From the NCBI GenBank assembly GCA_017959135.1, contig JAGDBH010000237.1:1-9887 (forward strand): 9,887 nt of DNA. Reading direction: 5' to 3'. Shown piece after piece: positions 1 to 5,491 of the stretch. Every line of letters starts with the position of its first letter. Position 1 is the first letter of the stretch. The position numbers and the translations under genes were made by a program. Source of the DNA: Succinivibrio sp. Lineage in GTDB: Bacteria; Pseudomonadota; Gammaproteobacteria; Enterobacterales; Succinivibrionaceae. A model generated the notes under the pieces. That model saw nothing but the letters and a program-made list of their open reading frames with translations, made no database searches and was not told the origin of the DNA.

Positions 1-853
1 CACCTTTCTGATAAGCATCGAGAGCAGCTCGGCTTGAGGATATATAATGTTTTCTTGTCTGTGCCAGATCTGGGTAATTATGAGATATATAGGCAGTGAT
101 ACTGTTCTCCATTTTCTCTGTTAAAGCATATTCTGAAATTTTTTTCTCAATAGATTTGAAATACCCCAGGATGAATGCGTTTTTCTTTTCTTTAACTTTT
201 GATGAGAATATGCGCTTGAGCTCGGTTACTCTCCAGTCAGGAAGATGTTTATAGGCTTCGTTTCTTGCGTCCTTGAAGCTTTTTGATATTTTTTTCAGAT
301 AATTGAAATCAACCTTGGTTTCAGGCAAATCAGTCTTTTCAGAAAGTATTTGCACAGACATAACAAAAGGCTCAAGAGCTATCCTGTAAAAAACAGGTAC
401 ATGCTGCTCTATTGATAAGAGAAGTATGGGGGTTTTGAAGGTATCGACCAGAACTTCGCATTCTATGGTACTGGTATAGTTACCAATAGCTGCAGCAGCC
501 TGTCTTGATAAAACAGTAAATATGTATTCACAGCACTCTAATAGGTCTGACGGGCCAATAAGACTGACGGTTTGTACCTTTGAGTTTGCAGTATGCAGAA
601 CAGAGTCGATTCCAAAAGCCTTTTTGAGGATTGAAAGCAGAAGATTCATACTTGTCTGTGTTGTAAGCGCACTTAAAGGCTTTAACATTATTTCTCCAAT
701 GTCACTGCCTAAATTGAGATCTGCCGACTCAATTTTATATTTTTCCATCAGCTTCTGAGCTCTTGAAAGGGCAATGGCGGCCTCGTTCGGATTAGAACTG
801 TCAGACAATGCTAAAAGTTTTTTTATTTTTTCAATCAGTTCTCTTTTATTCAT
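1..853 (-). CDS. DUF2786 domain-containing protein, N-terminal 284 codons (3' end outside window)
   Basis: Reading the minus strand from the ATG at 853-851 gives an open frame of 284 codons with no stop down to position 1, so the gene is cut by the window edge. Residues about 4-43 match the DUF2786 pattern: a KIKKLLAL helix (9-16), then NPNEA (21-25), then AQKLMEKY (32-39). The rest is a soluble mixed alpha/beta protein without membrane segments. Near the end of the visible part a basic stretch leads into AFILGYF, and the last residues are SRAALDAYQKG, both like the C-terminal half commonly attached to DUF2786. The function of this family is unknown and I assign none. The start is supported by a weak AAGAG 6-10 nt upstream and by the DUF2786 domain beginning right after it. 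The gene runs in the same direction as the sugar transporter, but a terminator separates them, so it is probably its own unit. Confidence is high that it is a real gene, moderate for the family. Confidence 0.82.
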   Translation of the reverse strand, partial: MNKRELIEKIKKLLALSDSSNPNEAAIALSRAQKLMEKYKIESADLNLGSDIGEIMLKPLSALTTQTSMNLLLSILKKAFGIDSVLHTANSKVQTVSLIGPSDLLECCEYIFTVLSRQAAAAIGNYTSTIECEVLVDTFKTPILLLSIEQHVPVFYRIALEPFVMSVQILSEKTDLPETKVDFNYLKKISKSFKDARNEAYKHLPDWRVTELKRIFSSKVKEKKNAFILGYFKSIEKKISEYALTEKMENSITAYISHNYPDLAQTRKHYISSSRAALDAYQKG

Positions 854-886
854 ATTGGCTCTTGGATAAATCAGATTCGTCTGAAC

Positions 887-892
887 ATTATA
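887..892 (-). promoter_or_regulatory. Candidate -10 element for the DUF2786 gene
   Basis: The minus strand reads TATAAT here, 34 nt upstream of the DUF2786 start codon. I find no convincing -35 hexamer at 16-18 bp spacing, so this is a lone -10 match in A/T-rich DNA. Its position between the upstream terminator and the gene is right for a promoter. Confidence 0.35.
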
Positions 893-918
893 TATTGAAG
901 AGATATATGTAGAGATAT

Positions 919-946
919 AAAAAAGGCACCTTGTAATAAGGTGCCT
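919..946 (-). terminator. Intrinsic terminator of the sugar transporter gene
   Basis: A perfect 9-bp stem (AGGCACCTT pairs with AAGGTGCCT, 924-932 with 938-946) encloses a 5-nt loop. On the minus strand the stem is followed directly by a run of five or six T (919-924). It starts 33 nt beyond the transporter stop codon, the expected place for a Rho-independent terminator, and separates that gene from the DUF2786 gene downstream. Confidence 0.88.
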
Positions 947-979
947 GTATAACGTTAGTATGGAAAAGTTGTTACTTTA

Positions 980-2584
980 TTATTTTGATGATAATGCTTC
1001 ACCGATTTCTTCAAGAGTTCTACCCTTGGTCTCAGGCATCATGATTGCACACCAGATAATCTGAACAACCATCATTAGAGCGAAGAAACCGAACATGTAG
1101 CCTGCATCGAAGTTTGCAATTGCAATTGGGAACAGCAGTGTCAGACCTGCAGCGAATACCCAGTGAGTTGCAGAACCAAGTGACTGACCGGCAGCTCTCT
1201 GATCGTTAGGGAAGATTTCAGAGATGAATACCCAGATGATGGTACCTGAACCGATAGCGTGTGATGCAATGAAAGTAATCATACATACAAGTACTAAGGT
1301 ACTTACTGAACCTAGTGAAGATGAAGCTTCGTGCTTAACCTGAAGAGCGATATCGCGAACCTCAGCTAAAGACTCACCGTCAAATGCAACCTTGGTACCG
1401 GTGTATGAAGCCTTCTGAGTTGAATCAGATAGTTTCTTCTTTGCAGTCTCGTAAGCAATCTCAGCCTTTGACTTATCTTCAGCAGTGAAGAATACAGTCT
1501 CGTTGTTCATGTTGATTAACTGCTCTGCAGTTGAAGCGGTATCAATTGCATTAGATACAACCTTAAGCTCTTCGAAGTGGAAGAATGCATAGGTACATAC
1601 TGATAGAGATGCAATATAGCCAACACAGCCGATTAGAAGCAGAGTCTTACGACCTAGAAGGTCAATTAAGCGAATACCGATGAAGGTTGCAATCAGGTTG
1701 GTTACACCAAGAGCGATTGAAGCTGCTACTGGATCCTCGATACCTGCTAGACCTAATAGTCTTGGAGCGAAGTAAAGAATAATGTTAATACCAGATAACT
1801 GGTTGAAAGCTGCAATCAGGAATGCAAACAGAATTGGGTAACGAAGTCTCTTTGAGAAGAACTTTGATGCGCTCTGCTTTAACTTGCCTTCCTCAGCTGC
1901 TGATGCCTTAACAGTTGAAACAAGCTCGTTTAACTCATTGTCAGACATCTCTGGGTTGATTAAAGAGAATACCTTCTTACCTTCAGCTTCGTTCTTAGCA
2001 TCAACGATTAACCAGCGTGGTGACTCTGGTAGAGAGAAACACATGATGGTGTAGATAATTGATGGGATAACCTGAATACCTAACATCCAGCGCCATGCAG
2101 ACTCATCAGGAGCGATGTTTGCAATAACATAGTTAGAGAAGAAGGCAATCAGAATACCGAATACGATGTTGAACTGGAATAAGCCGGTAAGTTTACCTCT
2201 ATCACCAGCAGGTGAGATTTCTGAAATAAACAGAGGTGCAGCAATAGTAGAAATACCGATTCCAAGTCCACCGATGAAACGGAAGATAAAGAATGATGAT
2301 ACGTTCCATGCTACAGCAGAACCGATAGCGCCTACCAGGAACAGCACGCCGTTAAAAATAAGGGTCTTTTTTCTTCCATATTTTGCAGTAGGGATACTAC
2401 CGAAAATAGAACCTAAAACGGTTCCCCATAGTGCAGCAGAAATTGCTAAACCATGCATAGAGCCTGAAAGAGACCATAACTGCTGAATTTTACTTTCAGC
2501 ACCTGAAATAACTACGGTATCAAAACCGAATAAGAAACCTGCTAAGGCTGAAGTAATAGCCCACAGTAAGAGTTTTTTGTTCAT
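980..2584 (-). CDS. MFS sugar porter (XylE/GalP-like sugar/H+ symporter) with enlarged TM9-TM10 loop
   Basis: This is a 534-residue inner-membrane transporter of the Major Facilitator sugar porter family, expected to import a monosaccharide with a proton. Family motifs appear in order: FGFDTVVISGA in helix 1 (20-29, D22), KYGRKK in the loop after helix 2 (68-73), FRFIGGLGIG in helix 4 (101-110, R102), PESPRWL (186-192), NQLSGINIILYFAP in helix 7 (261-274), LLGRKTLL (309-316), SEIFPNDQR (455-463) and PETKGRT (517-523). Twelve helices can be placed. The protein is about 50-80 residues longer than usual because of a hydrophilic insertion at about 338-425, between helices 9 and 10, on the periplasmic side. 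Compared with XylE, several pocket residues differ (see findings), so xylose is not assumed. The divergent LacI-type repressor and the nearby fructokinase-like gene suggest fructose or a related hexose; that substrate is inference. A purine-rich AAGGA lies about 11-13 nt upstream of the ATG. Confidence 0.92.
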   Translation of the reverse strand: MNKKLLLWAITSALAGFLFGFDTVVISGAESKIQQLWSLSGSMHGLAISAALWGTVLGSIFGSIPTAKYGRKKTLIFNGVLFLVGAIGSAVAWNVSSFFIFRFIGGLGIGISTIAAPLFISEISPAGDRGKLTGLFQFNIVFGILIAFFSNYVIANIAPDESAWRWMLGIQVIPSIIYTIMCFSLPESPRWLIVDAKNEAEGKKVFSLINPEMSDNELNELVSTVKASAAEEGKLKQSASKFFSKRLRYPILFAFLIAAFNQLSGINIILYFAPRLLGLAGIEDPVAASIALGVTNLIATFIGIRLIDLLGRKTLLLIGCVGYIASLSVCTYAFFHFEELKVVSNAIDTASTAEQLINMNNETVFFTAEDKSKAEIAYETAKKKLSDSTQKASYTGTKVAFDGESLAEVRDIALQVKHEASSSLGSVSTLVLVCMITFIASHAIGSGTIIWVFISEIFPNDQRAAGQSLGSATHWVFAAGLTLLFPIAIANFDAGYMFGFFALMMVVQIIWCAIMMPETKGRTLEEIGEALSSK

Positions 2585-2621
2585 TTGTTTAAATTTCCTT
2601 TGTCCTTACGTCCGCGCTTGC

Positions 2622-2639
2622 GGTGCAAAAAATTGCGAT
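2622..2639. promoter_or_regulatory. Operator-like palindrome, copy 3 (transporter leader)
   Basis: The core TGCAAAAAATTGC (2624-2636) is identical over 13 bases to the core of the site at 2940-2957, but the outer bases are less symmetrical (GG on one side, GAT on the other). It lies about 38-55 nt upstream of the transporter start codon and about 45-60 bp after its predicted transcription start, so it could act as a downstream auxiliary operator. Confidence 0.5.
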
Positions 2640-2688
2640 AAGCATAATGCCATACAGTTAAATTTAAAAAAATCATTTTATTCACAAA

Positions 2689-2716
2689 ATATTATGCAAA
2701 ATTTTGCATATGTAAA
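2689..2716 (-). promoter_or_regulatory. Predicted promoter of the sugar transporter gene
   Basis: On the minus strand a TTTACA (-35, 2711-2716, five of six consensus bases) is followed after 16 bp by TAATAT (-10, 2689-2694). The predicted start point is near 2682, giving a leader of about 98 nt. The 18-bp operator palindrome at 2693-2710 fills the spacer and overlaps the -10, the classic position for steric repression. Confidence 0.55.
2693..2710. promoter_or_regulatory. Perfect 18-bp palindromic operator, copy 1
   Basis: TATGCAAAATTTTGCATA reads the same on both strands over all 18 bases. The same pattern recurs at 2940-2957 and 2622-2639 and, as its 14-bp core, inside the adjacent repressor gene. 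LacI-family dimers bind palindromes of this size, so this is the likely main operator of the neighbouring regulator. That assignment is inference from symmetry, repetition and promoter position. Confidence 0.7.
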
Positions 2717-2905
2717 AAAATGTAAAAAAATACTGTCTATAGTGTTGATTGTGCAAGGCCTAAAATCACGTACAGAACTGTTCTAAAAACAATAATAACA
2801 TAGATAACTATCTGTTATTAAAGGAATATATATAAAAACAAACATCAGAAAACAGCAGTTACAGATAATATATGCACAAAAATAATCTTATCTGAAATTA
2901 TATTT

Positions 2906-2933
2906 TTGATGTTTTTTCAGAATTAGGTATAAT
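2906..2933 (+). promoter_or_regulatory. Predicted promoter of the LacI-family repressor gene
   Basis: TTGATG (-35, 2906-2911, four of six consensus bases) is separated by 16 bp from a perfect TATAAT (-10, 2928-2933). Transcription would start near 2940, on the first base of the operator at 2940-2957, and leave a leader of about 119 nt. A second TATAAT at 3019-3024, closer to the gene, has no good -35 and is the less likely alternative. Confidence 0.55.
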
Positions 2934-2939
2934 TATGCG

Positions 2940-2957
2940 TATGCAAAAAATTGCATA
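2940..2957. promoter_or_regulatory. Palindromic operator, copy 2 (autoregulatory position)
   Basis: TATGCAAAAAATTGCATA matches copy 1 at 16 of 18 positions, with both seven-base outer arms intact. Its centre is 247 bp from the centre of copy 1. It sits on the predicted start point of the repressor gene, so the repressor probably controls its own synthesis. Confidence 0.65.
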
Positions 2958-3058
2958 AAGTAATTTGATAAAATTCAAAGATTGAAAACATTTTCACCAC
3001 AACAAATTTTTTCATTTATATAATCTGCGAAGAGATTTGGGGTATAAAAATAAAAACT

Positions 3059-4063
3059 ATGGTTAATATTTCACAGATCGCCGAGCATCTTGGAGTTTCA
3101 CCTTCCACTGTCTCAAGAGCATTGAAAAAGCCAGACATGGTTTCTCTTGAAACCAGACATAAGGTCCTGAATGCTGCTGAGAAGATGGGCTATCTACAAA
3201 AGCTGAGAGATGACATAACCGTTGCATCCTCAAGCAAGCTGATTGGTGTTATAGCAGCTGATTTAACCAATTCATTCTCAAATGCAATTGTTAAATCAGT
3301 GACTGATTATCTTGATTCACAGAATTACTCTGTGATTGTTGGCTGTAATTATGAGCAGAGTTCTCTAGAGGCAAAGATCCTCAAACAGTGGGCTCCGCTT
3401 AATTTGCGCGGTCTTATTATTATGCCGACTGCAAAATTTTGCAAAACTGTAGCCAATGATTTTATTGATATGCCGGTGGTTCTGGTAGACAGACACCTGG
3501 ATGAGCTGAATTTTGATAGTGTTATTGAGGACAATCTCGGTGGTGTTCAGCAGGTTTTAGATTACCTGCAGGAACTTGGTCACGAGAAAATTGCTTTTAT
3601 CTCTGGTTCAAAAAAGGTCTACACATTCTCTCAGAGATGTGCCGGAGTGGAGCAGTCTGGTATTAAAACAGAAATTCACGAAATTATAGCTGATTCATAC
3701 GAAGAACTGTTTATCGGTGCGTTTGAACAGACAAATATTTTAATGTTAAGAGCAAAAGGCAGTAGACCAACTGCGATTGTCGGCGCTAACAACGCGATTA
3801 CATCAGGAATTCTTTATGCTCTTAACCTGAAAGGATTCAAGATCCCAAATGATGTTTCAGTGGTTTCCTACGGAGACAGTAACTGGTGCCGTTTTTATCC
3901 GACTCCAATTACATCCGTATGTCAGCCGGTTGAAGAAATGGGAAGAATGGCTGCCACTATGGTATTAGAACGTATCAATGGCAGCAGAGAAAAGGTTAAT
4001 AACGTGTGTTTAAAATCCATGCTGCTGCGTAGGGCTTCAACATCTAGCCCTAACGCAGACTAG
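3059..4063 (+). CDS. LacI-family transcriptional repressor of the sugar locus
   Basis: This 334-residue DNA-binding regulator has the full LacI architecture. Residues 2-45 form the helix-turn-helix head (ISQIAEHLGVSPSTVSRAL, then ETRHKVLNAAEKMGY). From about 61 (KLIGVI) to the end is a periplasmic-binding-protein-like effector domain. R193 lies where LacI has its sugar-contacting arginine, residues 266-290 carry the VSVVSYGDS...PITSVCQP motif, and LLRRAST (322-328) is the usual C-terminal strand. The linker between the two domains (46-60) lacks the canonical P-N-x-x-A-R-x-L hinge signature, which is unusual. The gene diverges from the transporter and precedes the kinase by 129 nt, so it probably represses these genes until the sugar or its phosphate binds; the effector is not visible from sequence. 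The ribosome site is weak (TTGGGGT about 15 nt upstream). The start is set by the helix-turn-helix beginning at residue 2. Confidence 0.93.
   Translation: MVNISQIAEHLGVSPSTVSRALKKPDMVSLETRHKVLNAAEKMGYLQKLRDDITVASSSKLIGVIAADLTNSFSNAIVKSVTDYLDSQNYSVIVGCNYEQSSLEAKILKQWAPLNLRGLIIMPTAKFCKTVANDFIDMPVVLVDRHLDELNFDSVIEDNLGGVQQVLDYLQELGHEKIAFISGSKKVYTFSQRCAGVEQSGIKTEIHEIIADSYEELFIGAFEQTNILMLRAKGSRPTAIVGANNAITSGILYALNLKGFKIPNDVSVVSYGDSNWCRFYPTPITSVCQPVEEMGRMAATMVLERINGSREKVNNVCLKSMLLRRASTSSPNAD
3430..3443. promoter_or_regulatory. Intragenic copy of the operator core
   Basis: TGCAAAATTTTGCA is a perfect 14-bp palindrome identical to the core of operator copy 1. It lies in codons for residues 125-129 (AKFCK region) of the repressor gene. 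By analogy with auxiliary lac operators inside structural genes it could help looping, but chance in A/T-rich DNA cannot be excluded. Confidence 0.4.
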
Positions 4064-4192
4064 TATGGATACTTTTTTGAAAGACTGTCCGTGATAGTTA
4101 TTTCAAAAGATTTGCAGGATTTCATCCTAGGATTTTACGGGATATTTTTCGGTGTAGATTCCTAGCAGCAACAGTTTCATTAGGAGATAAAA

Positions 4193-5089
4193 ATGTTAGA
4201 TTTTTCAAAATTCAAAGGTAAAAAAGTAAAATGTGCCGGCCTAGGTGAGGTACTTTTTGATGTATTCCCAACAGGTCCAAAGATTGGTGGTGCCCCTGCA
4301 AATTTTGCATACCACTGCAGACAGAATGGTCTGGAATCACTTGCAATCAGTTCTGTTGGTACTGATTCATTAGGTTTCCAGGCTCGTAATCTTCTAGCTG
4401 CTAGATTTTTACCTGCACTTCTAATTGAAAATACTAAGGAAACCGGAGCTGTAAACGTTGATTTAACTGATGACGGCGTTCCAACCTATACTTTCGTTGA
4501 AGATACAGCATACGATAATATCCCACTAACCGAAACTGCGCTAGGAATTGCAAGACAGCTTGATTTAATGTGCTTTGGTTCACTGGCACAGCGTGGAAAC
4601 GTTTCACACAGAACCATCATGGCTTTATTAGACGCAACGCCAAAAGGTTCTTTACGCGTTTTTGACGTAAATCTTCGTCGTAATTACTACTCAAGAGAAA
4701 TCATTGAAGATTCTTTAAAGAGAACTGAAATTTTCAAGTGCAATGAAGACGAGCTACCTATTTTATGTGAGTTTGCAAGATTACAGGAAAAGACTGCAGC
4801 TGCTTACTATGAGTATCTGAAGAGCCTTGGCATCTACTGCTTTATCTTCACTGAGGGTGCATCTCAGAGTACTGTATTCCTAAATGATGAGATCTCAGTT
4901 CTTCCAACACCTAAGGTTGAGGTTGTTGATACTGTTGGTGCCGGAGACTCATTCACTGCAACCTTTATCAGCCGTTTAATGCAGGGCGATTCTCTGGTTC
5001 AGGCACATGAAAAAGCAGTAAAAATTTCTGCATATGTTTGTACTCAGGCTGGTGCAATGCCTGATATGCCAGCAGAGCTATTTGCTTAA
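4193..5089 (+). CDS. PfkB-family carbohydrate kinase, probable fructokinase
   Basis: This 298-residue cytoplasmic enzyme of the ribokinase/PfkB superfamily is expected to transfer phosphate from ATP to a sugar hydroxyl; fructose to fructose-6-phosphate is the best fit. Visible motifs are GEVLFDVFP (18-26), the substrate-side GGAPANFA (32-39), DVNLRRNYY (158-166), KCNEDELPIL (182-191) and PfkB signature 2, DTVGAGDSFTATF (246-258), with D252 as catalytic base. Its length matches bacterial fructokinases of about 290-320 residues. AGGAG six bases before the ATG is a strong ribosome site. It follows the repressor on the same strand by 129 nt and is closed by a strong terminator, so it may be co-transcribed with the repressor. 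The neighbouring transporter would supply the unphosphorylated sugar, as expected for a non-PTS route. The GGAPANFA and GEVLFDVFP forms favour fructokinase, but another ketose or hexose cannot be excluded. Confidence 0.88.
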   Translation: MLDFSKFKGKKVKCAGLGEVLFDVFPTGPKIGGAPANFAYHCRQNGLESLAISSVGTDSLGFQARNLLAARFLPALLIENTKETGAVNVDLTDDGVPTYTFVEDTAYDNIPLTETALGIARQLDLMCFGSLAQRGNVSHRTIMALLDATPKGSLRVFDVNLRRNYYSREIIEDSLKRTEIFKCNEDELPILCEFARLQEKTAAAYYEYLKSLGIYCFIFTEGASQSTVFLNDEISVLPTPKVEVVDTVGAGDSFTATFISRLMQGDSLVQAHEKAVKISAYVCTQAGAMPDMPAELFA

Positions 5090-5119
5090 TTTTATATAAA
5101 ATTTCATTATTTTTCCTTT

Positions 5120-5153
5120 GGTCTCAGAAAATCTGAGGCCATTTTTTATTTTT
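5120..5153 (+). terminator. Intrinsic terminator of the kinase gene
   Basis: A 9-bp stem (GGTCTCAGA with TCTGAGGCC, one G-T wobble; 5120-5128 with 5132-5140) has a three-base A loop and is followed by ATTTTTTATTTTT. It begins 30 nt after the kinase stop codon and separates the sugar locus from the hfq operon. Confidence 0.9.
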
Positions 5154-5338
5154 ACAGCCCATTTTTGTGCTCAGAACAATAATCACCTGATAAGTATTTT
5201 TTTTCGAGTAATTCCCGAAATTCCGTAAATCGTTGCCGTAAAAAAGCCACAATTTTAGTGAATCGGCTAACATAATCTTAAAAAAAACACATTTATTTGC
5301 TAAAAATTAAAACATTTATAAAAAAAACATCAGTTTAT

Positions 5339-5347
5339 TGTTACAAT
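5339..5347 (+). promoter_or_regulatory. Candidate extended -10 promoter of the hfq operon
   Basis: TGTTACAAT matches the extended -10 pattern TGnTATAAT with one mismatch. The bases 17 bp upstream do not resemble TTGACA, but extended -10 promoters often lack a good -35, and the upstream A-tracts could act as an UP element. Transcription would start near 5354, leaving a leader of about 138 nt. Confidence 0.45.
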
Positions 5348-5416
5348 AGCGTTGTTACTTGCAGAAGTAGCACAGATGGCTTTTTGTCATCAATAAAAAT
5401 AAGATGATAAGGGAAG

Positions 5417-5447
5417 TGAGAAATTCGCGGTTACAGCTGAATTCTCA
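5417..5447 (+). other. Hairpin in the predicted hfq leader
   Basis: TGAGAAATTC (5417-5426) can pair with GAATTCTCA (5439-5447) as a 9-bp stem with one bulged A and a 12-nt loop. There is no T-run after it, so it is not a terminator. It ends 44 nt before the hfq start codon, within the probable 5' untranslated RNA. Confidence 0.45.
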
Positions 5448-5491
5448 ACTTCAAGATTGCCCGATAAAATAAATATAACTAGGGATTTAAC

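Larger units (their letters stand above)
2585..3058. other. Divergent intergenic control region between transporter and repressor
   Basis: This 474-bp gap has no credible gene; the only open frame is short, low-complexity and without a ribosome site. It is very A/T-rich and holds two outward-facing promoters, three copies of one palindromic operator, a tandem 10-bp repeat TGTAAAAAAA at 2711-2730, and other inverted repeats (AGAACTGTTCT at 2774-2784; an interrupted one at 2794-2819; TCTGAAA/TTTCAGA at 2891-2897 and 2915-2921). Its size and content fit a regulatory region serving both divergent genes. Confidence 0.8.
5154..5491 (+). other. A/T-rich leader region upstream of hfq
   Basis: This 338-bp gap has no credible gene. 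It contains poly-A/T tracts at about 5279-5330, with ACATTTAT repeated at 5289-5296 and 5312-5319, the candidate extended -10 promoter, a direct repeat TTGTTAC (5338-5344 and 5352-5358) and a hairpin at 5417-5447. In E. coli this place is occupied by miaA, which is absent here, so hfq needs its own promoter in this gap. Confidence 0.6.

Noticed and set aside
522..758. Plus-strand open frame of 78 codons opposite the DUF2786 gene
   Set aside because: The minus strand carries a longer continuous frame with a recognisable domain; this is its antisense shadow.
899..919. AGAGATATA repeated twice 12 bp apart
   Set aside because: Too short and A/T-rich to call a regulatory repeat; noted only as part of the leader of the DUF2786 gene.
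1117..1128. TTGCAATTGCAA palindrome inside the transporter gene
   Set aside because: Half-site spacing differs from the operator set and it lies far from any promoter; short palindromes like this are expected by chance.
2733..2771. Possible CRP site upstream of the transporter (TGTGC ... TCACG)
   Set aside because: The half-sites are about 11 bp apart instead of 6 and the first half is imperfect.
2577..2786. Plus-strand open frame of 69 codons in the divergent control region
   Set aside because: No ribosome site, low-complexity composition, overlap with operators and the transporter start, and no recognisable protein pattern.
4116..4133. AGGAT-TTC-ATCCT-AGGAT inverted repeats between repressor and kinase genes
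   Set aside because: The stem is only 5 bp and no T-run follows directly, so it is not a convincing terminator or attenuator.
4297..4311. TGCAAATTTTGCATA in the kinase gene resembles the operator motif
   Set aside because: It has one base less between the half-sites, breaking the symmetry, and it encodes the conserved PANFA part of the family motif, so coding constraint explains it.
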